Origin: Pedobacter yonginensis
GTDB taxonomy: Bacteria > Bacteroidota > Bacteroidia > Sphingobacteriales > Sphingobacteriaceae
Direction: 5' to 3'
Assembly (NCBI RefSeq): GCF_003173595.1
Contig: NZ_QGNZ01000004.1
Location: 186,001-250,000 of the forward strand
DNA: 64,000 nucleotides
The position numbers and the translations under genes are program-made. Under the pieces are notes generated by a model that saw only the letters and a list, made by a program, of their open reading frames with translations, did no database searches and was not told the origin of the DNA. Below are positions 54,547-63,774 of this stretch, one piece after another (the stretch's first letter is position 1; each line of letters starts with the position of its first letter).

Positions 54547-56529
54547 ATGGAAAATTTATCGGTAAAGCATGATTTAGATGGCGGATATTGCAACAGTTTA
54601 ACGCGATATTCAAGGTTTTTAACCCGCGAAGTTAAAATTGGAGATATAGCATTGGGTGCTCATAACCCCATCCGCATTCAGTCTATGACCACCACTGATA
54701 CCATGAACACCTTGGCAACGGTTGAGCAAACCATCCGCATGGTAGAATCGGGAAGCGAATACGTTCGCATTACTGCCCCGAGCATTAAAGAAGCAGAAAA
54801 CCTGGCCAATATTAAGAAAGAACTTCGTTTTAGGGGTTACGATGTGCCATTAATTGCCGATATTCATTTTACGCCCAATGCCGCTGAAATGGCTGCACGG
54901 ATTGTAGAAAAGGTGAGGGTAAATCCCGGTAATTATGCCGATAAAAAGAAATTCGAAAATATAGAATATACACAAGATACGTATGATGCAGAGTTGGAAA
55001 GGATTTATAAAAAGTTTATTCCGCTCGTAAAAATCTGTAAAGAGTACGGCACGGCCATGCGCATTGGTACCAATCACGGTTCGCTTTCTGATCGGATTAT
55101 GAGCCATTATGGCGATACTCCTAGAGGAATGGTAGAATCCGCAATGGAATTTATTCGCATGTGCGAAGACCAAAACTACTACAATTTGGTTATTTCCATG
55201 AAAGCCAGCAACACGCAAGTGATGGTTCAGGCCTATCGCTTATTGGTAGAAACTATGACCAAAGAGGGGATGAATTATCCTTTACATTTAGGCGTAACGG
55301 AAGCAGGTGATGGAGAAGATGGACGAATAAAATCTGCCGTCGGCATCGGCACTTTGCTCGAAGACGGACTCGGCGATACCATTCGCGTTTCTTTAACAGA
55401 AGACCCTGAGTTTGAAGCACCTGTAGCTAAAGCACTTGCAGATCGATATGTATTGAGGAGTAAAGAGGCTAAAAATGATACTCAGGTTTCTGAAGATGCC
55501 GTATCTGTTTTTCATCATTCAACTGGTATTAAAACCTATTCACCGTATTCATATTCTAGAAGAAATACGGAAACCATTCAACACATTGGTGGGCATCACC
55601 ATCCAGTAGTGATGATTGATGTATCTAAGGAAAACTTAAAAGACCCTTATTTCTTGAGTGCTGTGGGCTATAATTACAGTGCTGGTTTAGATAAGTATAA
55701 CTTGGCAGATCAGGCTTGTGATTTGGCTTATTTGGGTGATAGTTTACCCTCGTTTTCTTTTCCAGGAAACTTAAAGCAGGTTTATAATTTTAAAACTTGG
55801 TTCGGTTTAACGGATAAAAATAATTGCCACCCTCTGTTTTCTTTTGATGAATTTAGAACCTCAGATGTTCGCGACGACTTATTGAAGTTTGTACAGATTG
55901 ATGCCAAGCAATTTGATGCATTAAACATCGAGCAATATAAAAACACGGTACTAATTTTAGAAACTTCTGCGAGTCATGGAATGGCCGAACAAAGAGCGTT
56001 TTTTGTTGCCTTGCAAGAGAAGCAGTTGCAAATTCCTGTAATTATTAAGCGCAGCTATACAGATTTGGATGCAGATACTTTAATGCTTTATTCTGCAACC
56101 GACCTTGGCGCGTTGTTTACAGATGGCTTTGGTGATGGAACTTGGATTGATGCACCTGCTCAGAATTTGGCGCTAATCAATTCTACCAGCTTTGGTATTT
56201 TGCAGGCAACCCGAACACGAATTAGTAAAACCGAATATATTTCTTGCCCAAGTTGTGGCAGAACGCTTTTCGATTTGCAAGAAACCACTCAACTTATTCG
56301 TTCGCGTACCGATCATTTAAAAGGCCTAAAAATCGGCATTATGGGTTGCATTGTAAATGGTCCAGGCGAAATGGCTGATGCCGACTATGGCTACGTTGGA
56401 ACCGGCCCAGATAAAATTACACTCTACCGTGGGCAGGAAGTCGTAAAGAAGAACGTAAATACTGCTTTTGCTTTGGATGAGTTGATTGATATTATAAAGG
56501 GAGATGGAAATTGGGTGGAGAAAGCCTAG
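54547..56529 (+). CDS. ispG: 4-hydroxy-3-methylbut-2-enyl diphosphate synthase, long form
   Basis: IspG (GcpE) converts MEcPP to HMBPP in the MEP isoprenoid pathway using a 4Fe-4S cluster. The 660 residues begin with a TIM-barrel domain (IRIQSMTTTDT, VPLIADIHF, RIGTNHGSLSD). An additional middle domain (about 300-560) follows, which is the mark of the long form found in Bacteroidota, Chlorobi, Chlamydiae and plants. The C-terminal cluster domain has YISCPSCGRTLFDLQ and GIMGCIVNGPGEMADADYGYVG, giving the three cysteine ligands. It has its own promoter. Confidence 0.96.
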   Translation: MENLSVKHDLDGGYCNSLTRYSRFLTREVKIGDIALGAHNPIRIQSMTTTDTMNTLATVEQTIRMVESGSEYVRITAPSIKEAENLANIKKELRFRGYDVPLIADIHFTPNAAEMAARIVEKVRVNPGNYADKKKFENIEYTQDTYDAELERIYKKFIPLVKICKEYGTAMRIGTNHGSLSDRIMSHYGDTPRGMVESAMEFIRMCEDQNYYNLVISMKASNTQVMVQAYRLLVETMTKEGMNYPLHLGVTEAGDGEDGRIKSAVGIGTLLEDGLGDTIRVSLTEDPEFEAPVAKALADRYVLRSKEAKNDTQVSEDAVSVFHHSTGIKTYSPYSYSRRNTETIQHIGGHHHPVVMIDVSKENLKDPYFLSAVGYNYSAGLDKYNLADQACDLAYLGDSLPSFSFPGNLKQVYNFKTWFGLTDKNNCHPLFSFDEFRTSDVRDDLLKFVQIDAKQFDALNIEQYKNTVLILETSASHGMAEQRAFFVALQEKQLQIPVIIKRSYTDLDADTLMLYSATDLGALFTDGFGDGTWIDAPAQNLALINSTSFGILQATRTRISKTEYISCPSCGRTLFDLQETTQLIRSRTDHLKGLKIGIMGCIVNGPGEMADADYGYVGTGPDKITLYRGQEVVKKNVNTAFALDELIDIIKGDGNWVEKA

Positions 56530-56973
56530 TTCCTTTTATTTAGGAGTGATAAGCCTTAAAAATTTAAATACCATGAGTTCGGGCTAACAAAAATAGCTTT
56601 GAATCAAAAAGGCAGGTTGAATGATTAGTCCAAATTCACAATAGCGAACAAAATCTTATTTTGAAACACCTGTGATGCAAAAGGTGGCAAAGGATGCAAA
56701 CGGAAATTCACAGGCAAAAATTGAATTTAAAATCATTTTGCTTTTTGTTGCAAACTGTTATTTGGCAATTTAAGGCGTAAATTGAGTGAAGAAACAGCCT
56801 CGATTTGTTATAAAATCTTTTAAAACTCGTCCGGCCTGTTGAATGTATTTCAGCACCTTAATCTGTTTGAATCGCTTTAGTCCTTATCTATTAGGACTTA
56901 AATGTAACTCAGGTTAAACTCAATCTTTGTAAATCACTCATTTTTTCTAACTAATAATTCTTAAATTACCTCT
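56530..56973. other. 444-base intergenic region with no gene recognised
   Basis: AT-rich region between ispG and the mechanosensitive channel gene. I see no reading frame, tRNA or clear hairpin. Two Gly/Ala-rich words near 56680-56720 (GGTGGCAAAGGATGCAAA) look random. It presumably holds the channel promoter just before 56974. Confidence 0.5.
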
Positions 56974-58248
56974 ATGAAGATTCCAGAATTCCAATCCATA
57001 TTTAATGCGCTTAGAAACTGGCTAATTTGCAAAGATCTTACAGGTAGCGAACTTGTATATGCCTACTTTTTTATAGGCCTAATTGGGGTAACCTTGTTTC
57101 TGTTTGTAACCATATTTTTAACCAGACAAGTTTTTATTGTTGCCGTAAAAGGGGCGAAAACCAAATCCAATTGGCAAACGGCCCTTTTCGAGTTTAGGGT
57201 TTTTAGGGCTTTTGCTTTAATTTTTGGTGCTTACATCATTTATAATGCCGTGCCTTTTGTGTTTATAGATTTTAAAAACTGGTTGTTTTATGCCTTAATT
57301 TTTTCTAAAATCTACATTGTTTTGGCGGTTATGTTTGCGGTAAACGCATTTCTTAACGCTTTGGTTTCCATTATGGAAGCCTCGAAGAAATATGCCGATA
57401 AGCCCATCAGAAGTTACAAGCAGGTTGCGAAGATTGTATTTTATATTGTTGGTTTCGTTCTGATTCTTTCCATTATTTTAAACGAATCGCCTTTGTATAT
57501 TTTTGGTGGATTTGGGGCGGTGACAGCGGTTTTTATTTTGGTATTCCGAGATCCTATTTTGGGTTTCGTAGCTTCCGTGCAGATGAGCGCCATTGATTTG
57601 GTTCGGGTTGGCGATTGGATTACGGTAGAAAAGTATGGTGCTGATGGGGAAGTGACTGAAATAAACTTAACCACCATTAAGGTTCGAAATTGGGATAAAA
57701 CTGTTACCATTGTGCCGAGTTATGCCATTGTTAGCGAGTCGTTTAAGAATTGGCGGGCAATGGAAGAAAGTGAAGGTAGAAGAATAAAACGCCACATCAA
57801 TATCAAAATCTCAAGCATCAAATTTTGCGATGAAGAATTAATTAACCGCTTAAAGAATATTGATTTTTTAAAGGATTATTTAAGAGAAACCCAATTGCAA
57901 ATTGAAAAATTTAATGCCGAAAATACGGTAAACCCCAATAGTTTGGTTAACGGAAGGCACATGACCAACATTGGTACATTTCGAGTTTATGCAGAGAAGT
58001 ACTTGGAGAGCAACCCTTACATCAATACCGATTTAACTTTTATGGTACGGCAGCTACAGGCTACTGAAAACGGACTTCCGATAGAGATTTATGTATTCTC
58101 TAAAGAAAAAGGATTAAAGAAATTTGAAGAGGTTGCCGCCGATATTTTCGACCATCTTCTGGCTACGGTACCTTATTTCGATTTGGAGATATTCCAGAGT
58201 CCAAGTGGTAGCGATATGCGAAGTTTTGTGCAAAGGGGTATTGATTAG
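56974..58248 (+). CDS. MscS-family mechanosensitive ion channel (YbdG-like)
   Basis: A 424-residue membrane protein with five hydrophobic helices in the first ~200 residues. The MscS pore helix and beta domain follow (GGFGAVTAVFILVFRDPILGFVASVQMSAIDLVRVGDWITVEKYGADGEVTEINLTTIKVRNWDKTVTIVPSYAIV spans about 175-255), then a cytoplasmic alpha/beta domain. The WRAMEESEGRRIKRHINI stretch and the C-terminal insert are typical of the YbdG/MscM branch. Such channels open under membrane tension and release solutes at osmotic downshock. It is a single gene, convergent with the hydrolase. Confidence 0.9.
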   Translation: MKIPEFQSIFNALRNWLICKDLTGSELVYAYFFIGLIGVTLFLFVTIFLTRQVFIVAVKGAKTKSNWQTALFEFRVFRAFALIFGAYIIYNAVPFVFIDFKNWLFYALIFSKIYIVLAVMFAVNAFLNALVSIMEASKKYADKPIRSYKQVAKIVFYIVGFVLILSIILNESPLYIFGGFGAVTAVFILVFRDPILGFVASVQMSAIDLVRVGDWITVEKYGADGEVTEINLTTIKVRNWDKTVTIVPSYAIVSESFKNWRAMEESEGRRIKRHINIKISSIKFCDEELINRLKNIDFLKDYLRETQLQIEKFNAENTVNPNSLVNGRHMTNIGTFRVYAEKYLESNPYINTDLTFMVRQLQATENGLPIEIYVFSKEKGLKKFEEVAADIFDHLLATVPYFDLEIFQSPSGSDMRSFVQRGID

Positions 58249-58318
58249 GTCAACTTCTTTCTAAGACAATCCAACGCCGTGCATTCGGTAATTCCAAAGC
58301 AATCTGCTTATTTTGTTT

Positions 58319-58374
58319 TGCCATTGAAACACGGAATTCTTGGAAGACAATCCAGTTCCGTGCGTCCGTGGCAA
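58319..58374. repeat. palindromic repeat between two convergent genes
   Basis: 19-base arms (58319-58337 with 58356-58374; most positions pair, with a perfect TTGCCA/TGGCAA outer and CACGGAA/TTCCGTG inner part) flank an 18-base loop. A diverged partial copy of the AAGACAATCCA...CCGTGC word lies at about 58264-58300. It resembles a small dispersed repeat and may also act as a terminator for both genes. Confidence 0.6.
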
Positions 58375-58399
58375 TTTTATTTCCTATAATAACTGAATG

Positions 58400-59227
58400 T
58401 TATCCTTCACCCAAAAACAGCAAGCATTTCTCGCATACTTTAAATAAAAGTGGGGGTAGGGTTTCATTTTGATAGGGTTGAGTTGCGCCATAAACATGAT
58501 TTGCGCCCTCAATTTTAATCAACCTGCTGTTTGAATTTGCATCGGCTAATTTTTGTGCATGTTCAAACGGAACGTTTACATCATCATCGCCCTGAACAAT
58601 AAGCCAGGGAATATTAATCTGTTTAGCGGCCTTCAAAATATTGAATGTTTCTGCATTATCTTCAAAATCTTGCAGTAAAGTAACGTTTAAAGGCATCTCC
58701 TCTTTAGTCCTGGCATTGGTAACGGAGATTTTCCCTGTCCTCTTCCATTCACTTTCTTGTTCTTTTTTCCAAAGGCTGTTAAAACTCGAAATGGCACTCC
58801 AAGTTATTAATTTGTTGATTCTTACATCGTTAGAGGCCTCTATTATTGCTAATCCGCCTCCTCTACTGTGTCCAATTAAATTTATTTTGGTTTCTTTCCC
58901 GTAGGCTTTTTCGATAAAATCGAGTACAGCATTAACGTCAAAAAGTTCTTTCGAGATGGTATTGCTGGCGAAGGCTTCCATGTCAGTCACATCCTTTGGA
59001 TCATTGGCAGGGACGCCACTGTGCGATAAATTAAATTTAATGTATCGGTAGCCGTTGCTTGCAAAATGCCTTGCTACTAGATTGTGAGCGCCCCAATCTT
59101 TGAAGCCCTTAAAGCCGTGAATGAAAAGGACGATTGGCGTGTTTGGGTTTTTCTCATCAAATGTAATATCGCCTACAATGATTTTTCCATCTGCACCGGT
59201 TAGGCTAAATTCACTTTGTGTAATCAT
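58400..59227 (-). CDS. alpha/beta hydrolase
   Basis: A 275-residue cytoplasmic protein of the alpha/beta-hydrolase fold. The oxyanion loop is in FIHGFKGFKDWG (36-47). The nucleophile elbow GHSRGG has Ser121. The acid is likely in GDDDVNVPF, and the histidine in EGANHVYG. The pattern resembles dienelactone-hydrolase-like or acyl-peptidase-like esterases; the substrate is unknown. It stands alone between the palindromic repeat and the long repeat block. Confidence 0.87.
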   Translation of the reverse strand: MITQSEFSLTGADGKIIVGDITFDEKNPNTPIVLFIHGFKGFKDWGAHNLVARHFASNGYRYIKFNLSHSGVPANDPKDVTDMEAFASNTISKELFDVNAVLDFIEKAYGKETKINLIGHSRGGGLAIIEASNDVRINKLITWSAISSFNSLWKKEQESEWKRTGKISVTNARTKEEMPLNVTLLQDFEDNAETFNILKAAKQINIPWLIVQGDDDVNVPFEHAQKLADANSNSRLIKIEGANHVYGATQPYQNETLPPLLFKVCEKCLLFLGEG

Positions 59228-59332
59228 AATTTAAGGAATTGGTTCAAATTATAAACCTACAAAATTCAAATTTGTTGTGTTGGAGGGTTTTGGGATGGCA
59301 TATGTGGCGGTTTCAGCCACCATTCAATTAAA

Positions 59333-60950
59333 CGATAAAGATTTCGCTCGGCTCGCCGCCGCCGAGGGGTTCGTTCTTTTGACAACAAAAGAAACAAAAT
59401 TGCCAGCTGAAAATTTTTCTATTAAAGTTTGGAGCAGGGCTCGAACGGTGCTTCCCGAAAAATTTGTTAGGCTGGGGATTACGGTAACGGAGAAATAGTG
59501 CTGTGGCCTAGCTGGGTGGAAAAGCTAAACTGAAATTAAGCGCAAATAATGGTTCTGGGTTATGGATACATGCCTTAGGTTTTTTAGCAGCGGCTTGAGT
59601 GCTTCAAACCCGATTGAACGGAAAGCCACAATTTTTCATTGTGCTTGGAGGTAAAGCGGGACTGAAATAACAAAAATGCACAGAACCCTGCTTTCCCAAA
59701 CATTTGTGACTTTAGGAAATAGATTTAGGTGATAGATTTGTCTAAAGATCTTGCTCGGCTCGCCGCCGCCGAAGGGCTCATTCTTTTGACAACAAACCTG
59801 CGAAGCAAGCATGAACGCCAAAAAACAAATAACAGCGCGTGAAAAACACCAAAATTGCCAGCTGAAAATTTTTCTATTAAAGTCTGTAGCAGGGCTCGGA
59901 CGGTGCTTCCCGAAAAATTTGTTAGGCTGGGGATTACGGTAACGGAGAAATAGTGCTCTGGCCTAGCTGGGTGGAGAAGCTAAAGTGAAATTAAGCGCAA
60001 ATAATGGTTTTGGGTTATGGATACATGCCTTAGGTTTTTTTTGCAGCGGCTTGAGTGCTTCAAACCCGATTGAACGGAAAGCCACAATTTTTCATTGTGC
60101 TTGGAGGTAAAGCGGGACTGAAATAACAAAAATGCACAGAACCCTGCTTTCCCAAACATTTGTGACTTTAGGAAATAGATTTAGGTGATAGATTTGTCTA
60201 AAGATCTTGCTCGGCTCGCCGCCGCCGAGGGGCTCGAGTTATGCATCTCGAAAAATTTGTTAGGCTGGGGATTAGTGAAACGTGGATTAAGTGCTCGGGC
60301 TTAACCGGGTGGAGAAGCGCATTGTCCAACCATTTTGTGGCTCAATATCCTATGATTAGTTACTCATTAACCAATTAATGAAACGATTAAGATTTCGCTC
60401 GGCTCGCCGCCGCCGAAGGGCTCGTTCTTTTGACAACAAAAGAACCAAAATTGCCAGCTGAAAATTTTTCTATTAAAGTTTGGAGTAGGGCTCGGACGGT
60501 GCTCCCCGAAAAATTTGTTAGGCTGGGGATTACGGTAACGGAGAAATAGTGCTTTGGCCTAGCTGGGTGAAGAAGCTAAACTGAAATTAAGCGCAAATAA
60601 TGGTTCCGGGTTATGATACATGCCTTAGGTTTGTTAGCAGCGGCTTGAGTGCTTCAAACCCGATTGAACGGAAAGCCACAATTTTTCATTGTGCTTGGAG
60701 GTAAAGCGGGACTGAAATAACAAAAATGCACAGAACCCTGCTTTCCCAAACATTTGTGACTTTAGGAAATATATGCATGTGATAGATTTGTCTAAAGATC
60801 TTGCTTGGCTCGCCGCCGCCGAAGGGCTCGGAAGGTGCATCCCGAAAAATTTGTTAGGCTGGGGATTACTGTGACGGAGAAATAGTGCTTTGGCCTAGCT
60901 GGGTGGAGAAGCGCATGACCCAAACATTTGTGCCTTTAGAAAATAGATTT
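59333..60950. repeat. left block of a long modular repeat (five units)
   Basis: The GC-rich core GCTCGGCTCGCCGCCGCCGA occurs at 59346, 59753, 60209, 60397 and (with one change) 60803, giving unit lengths of 407, 456, 188 and 406 bases and a truncated last unit. Full units hold the same modules in order: the core, a hairpin word GTTCTTTTGACAACAAAAGAAC-like, an AT-rich stretch, AATTTGTTAGGCTGGGGATTA, a module with the CACAAT/ATTGTG hairpin, and AAATAGATTTAGG. The second unit carries an alternative module instead of part of the hairpin word. No real gene was found in this ~1.7-kb gap; the short frames are repeat-borne. Confidence 0.9.
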
Positions 60951-60971
60951 AGGGCCCAGCCATTTAGTGGC

Positions 60972-61391
60972 TTAATATCCCTTGGTTGGTTGCTTACTAA
61001 CATTAAAGTAAAATTTCTGTTTAGGGTTTTTGAAGTAATACCAGGCCCAACCCATAAAAAGTAGTTGAAAAGGTAACCTAGCCCAGGCAATTAGCGGAGT
61101 AACCAATATTTTTCCGAGCATAAAGGGCGCCATTTGAATCATATAAATATGAGCCGGCATAAAGGCAAGCAGCATTAAAATAATGCATAAAGCAGATTGC
61201 TTTCTGGTTTTTGGAAATAACAATAAAACGCCTAAAATTATTTCTATTACGCCCGATAAATAAATTAAAAATTGGTGTGCGGGCAACCAATTCGGCATTA
61301 TTGCGTAGTACCCTTCAGTAGAGAGAAAGTGATTACAGCCCGCAAGGATGTAGAAAACGGCATAAATGATTAGAAATATTTTATAGGGCAT
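60972..61391 (-). CDS. DoxX-like small membrane protein
   Basis: A 139-residue protein with four hydrophobic helices. FYILAGCNHFLSTEGYYAIMPNWLPAHQFLIYLSGVIEIILGVLLLFPKTRKQSA spans about residues 13-68 and is the DoxX-like layout (helix, loop with NHF, P-x-LP motif, G-x-x-E in helix 2). The biochemical role of this branch is not known; relatives are membrane subunits or partners of redox enzymes. It lies between the left repeat block and the divergent hemA. Confidence 0.82.
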   Translation of the reverse strand: MPYKIFLIIYAVFYILAGCNHFLSTEGYYAIMPNWLPAHQFLIYLSGVIEIILGVLLLFPKTRKQSALCIILMLLAFMPAHIYMIQMAPFMLGKILVTPLIAWARLPFQLLFMGWAWYYFKNPKQKFYFNVSKQPTKGY

Positions 61392-61480
61392 GAAGATTTG
61401 TTATAGAATTCTATTTATTTAAAACCGTTCTAAATTGATGTAAATTACAGGTTAATGACAGTCACATGCCCTAGCCATGT

Positions 61481-61488
61481 TACTTTTG
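61481..61488 (+). promoter_or_regulatory. -7 promoter element of hemA
   Basis: TACTTTTG fits TAnnTTTG and lies 30 bases before the hemA start. Confidence 0.5.
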
Positions 61489-61518
61489 TATCCCGACAAT
61501 AGTTAATAACGGAAGCAC

Positions 61519-62745
61519 TTGGAATATTTAAAAGTAATCGCTTTTACACATCACCACATCGACCTAAAATCTTTAGGGAAGTTAGTTATTTGTGATGAAA
61601 GTTTGGACAACAGATTGAAGAATATTCAAACCGTGTTACCTGTTAGCGAGATTTTTTACATTGGTACCTGTAACCGTGTAGAGTTCGTTTTCCTTACCAA
61701 AGAAAAAACAGATAAAGAATTTGTAACCAAGTTTCTTACCGTTTTGGACATGGGCTTACCTCCAGAATTTATGGAGCGTTTCTTAGAAAACGTAACCGTT
61801 TACGAAAACGAAGAGGCTTTTAATCACCTACTCAGAACATCTTGCTCTTTAGAAAGTTTAGTTGTTGGCGAGAAAGAAATTTTAGCTCAAATACGTAAAG
61901 CTTACGAAAATTGTAGAGATGCGGGTTTTACTGGCGATTACATGCGTATGATTATGGATAGGGTGGTGAAAACGGCTAAAGAAGTTTATACGCACACCAA
62001 TATCTCAAAAAATCCAGTTTCTGTTGTTTCTTTGGCTTATCGCAAACTCAAAGAATTAAACATGTGTGGTAACTCACGCATTTTAATTATTGGTGCAGGA
62101 GAAACCAATCAAAACATTGCAAAATACCTCAACAAGCATAAATATTCTAACTTCTCAATCTTTAATCGTACACTCTCTAAAGCAGAGAGCCTTGCTAGCG
62201 AATTGAATGGAAAAGCCTATCCGTTAGAAGCCTTGGAAAACTTTAACGAGGGTTTTGATGTAATCATCACTTGTACAGGGTCTACAGAGCCTATTATTAC
62301 TGAAGCGCTCTACGCTAAATTGCTTCATGGCGATACAGGCAAAAAGGTAATTGTTGATTTAGCCATTCCGAACGATGTAGCACCCGCGGTTGTTCACAAT
62401 AATCCAATCCATTATATTGAGGTAGAATCGCTCAAAGAAGTTGCCCGGAAAAACATTCAGGAGCGTTACAACGAACTCGTTCATGCTGAAGACATTATCA
62501 GCGCAAACATCACCGAGTTTTTTACCGTACTCAAACAGCGTCGAATTGAATTGGCCATGCAAGATGTACCCAGAAAGATTAAAGAAATCAAAAATACAGC
62601 TATAAATGGTGTATTTGCAGAAGAAATTAGTCAGATGGATGAAGCCTCTCGCGAAGTGTTAGAACGTGTAATGAACTACATGGAGAAAAAATACATCAGC
62701 GTTCCAATGATTATGGCCAAAGAGATTTTGGTAAAGCAATCTTAG
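61519..62745 (+). CDS. hemA: glutamyl-tRNA reductase
   Basis: HemA reduces glutamyl-tRNA-Glu to glutamate-1-semialdehyde, the first step of C5-pathway haem synthesis. The 408 residues contain the catalytic Cys51 in GTCNRVEF, SLVVGEKEILAQIRKAYE, and the NADPH-binding stretch ILIIGAGETNQNIAKYL. The C-terminal dimerisation helix region includes ISANITEFFTVLKQRR. The start is TTG at 61519, with no ATG giving the conserved N-terminus (LKVIAFTHHHIDLKSLG). In relatives hemA is typically close to hemC; here about 1 kb of repeat DNA lies between them. Confidence 0.97.
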   Translation: MEYLKVIAFTHHHIDLKSLGKLVICDESLDNRLKNIQTVLPVSEIFYIGTCNRVEFVFLTKEKTDKEFVTKFLTVLDMGLPPEFMERFLENVTVYENEEAFNHLLRTSCSLESLVVGEKEILAQIRKAYENCRDAGFTGDYMRMIMDRVVKTAKEVYTHTNISKNPVSVVSLAYRKLKELNMCGNSRILIIGAGETNQNIAKYLNKHKYSNFSIFNRTLSKAESLASELNGKAYPLEALENFNEGFDVIITCTGSTEPIITEALYAKLLHGDTGKKVIVDLAIPNDVAPAVVHNNPIHYIEVESLKEVARKNIQERYNELVHAEDIISANITEFFTVLKQRRIELAMQDVPRKIKEIKNTAINGVFAEEISQMDEASREVLERVMNYMEKKYISVPMIMAKEILVKQS

Positions 62746-62829
62746 AATCTTCTTGATATTTGCTTATCCACAAAGCTAAGCCACAGCATTTGGCTATCGC
62801 TTTTCTTAAATCGTAAATAATTATGTAAA

Positions 62830-63560
62830 GCAGGTTTCTGTGCTTTTTTGTTATTACAGTCCCGCTTTACCTCCAAACACAATGAAAAATTGTGGCTTTC
62901 CGTTCAATCGGGTTTGAAACACTCAAGCCGGTGCCAACAAAGCTAAAACCCGTATCCATAACCCGGAAGCATTATTTGCCCGTAGTTCCGGTTTTTGCTT
63001 TTCCACGCAGCCAGGTCACAGTGCTATATTTTATTTACAGAAATCAAGTTTGGTGTTTTTCACGTGCTGCTATTTGTTTTTGGCGTTCAAGCTTGCTTCG
63101 CAGGTTTGTTGTCAAAAGAACGAGCCCTTCGGCGGCGGCGAGCCGAGCAAGATCTTTAGACAAATCTATCACCTAAATCTATTTCCTAAAGTCACAAATG
63201 TTTGGGAAAGCAGGGTTCTGTGCATTTTTGTTATTTCAGTCCCGCTTTACCTCCAAGCACAATGAAAAATTGTGGCTTTCCGTTCAATCGGGTTTGAAGC
63301 ACTCAAGCCGCTGCTAACAAACCTAAAGCCTGTATCCATAACCAGAAGCATTATTTGCGCTTAGTTTCAGTTTTGCTTCTCCACCCAGCTAGGCCAGAGC
63401 ACTATTTCTCCGTTACCGTAATCCCCAGCCTAACAAATTTTTCGGGAAGCACCGTCCGAGCCCTACTCCAAACTTTAATAGAAAAATTTTCAGCTGGCAA
63501 TTTTGGTTCTTTTGTTGTCAAAAGAACGAGCCCTTTCGGCGGCGGCGAGCCGAGAGAGAT
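62830..63560. repeat. right block of the long modular repeat, inverted
   Basis: About 730 bases of the same repeat family as 59333-60950, in opposite orientation: the GC-rich core appears as its complement near 63130-63148 and 63536-63556, again about 407 bases apart. One unit carries the alternative module seen in left unit 2 (complement of the stretch near 59784-59855). The two blocks bracket DoxX and hemA as inverted repeats. Short frames here are repeat-borne and not called as genes. Confidence 0.9.
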
Positions 63561-63747
63561 CATTTAAACCGATAGGTTAGTTGGCCATTAACCAATATTA
63601 AAAACTCTAAATTTTTTCGTCAGGCACTCTCCGTTCTATTGACCGCTGCAAGCCTAAAGCAATATCCGTTCTAACACCATACAATACCCACTCTGTAACC
63701 TCACTGTCTCATTTTTAAACATTTTACCAGATAAAGCCGTATTTAGT

Positions 63748-63755
63748 TAGATTTG
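63748..63755 (+). promoter_or_regulatory. -7 promoter element of hemC
   Basis: TAGATTTG fits TAnnTTTG and lies 19 bases before the hemC GTG, giving hemC its own promoter downstream of the repeat block. Confidence 0.5.
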
Positions 63756-63774
63756 CAAATCATTTAAAAACACA

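Noticed and set aside
59277-59498. 73-residue open frame containing the ARLAAAEG segment
   Set aside because: Most of it is the long repeat (core, hairpin word and following modules). The same DNA is broken by stops in other copies, so the frame is a by-product of the repeat.
59636-59821. Short frames on both strands that recur in 59.6-60.8 kb and 62.9-63.6 kb (for example with PFGGGEPSKIFRQIYH)
   Set aside because: They recur because the repeat DNA recurs. They have no start context, no domain and cross hairpin modules, so protein conservation cannot be inferred.
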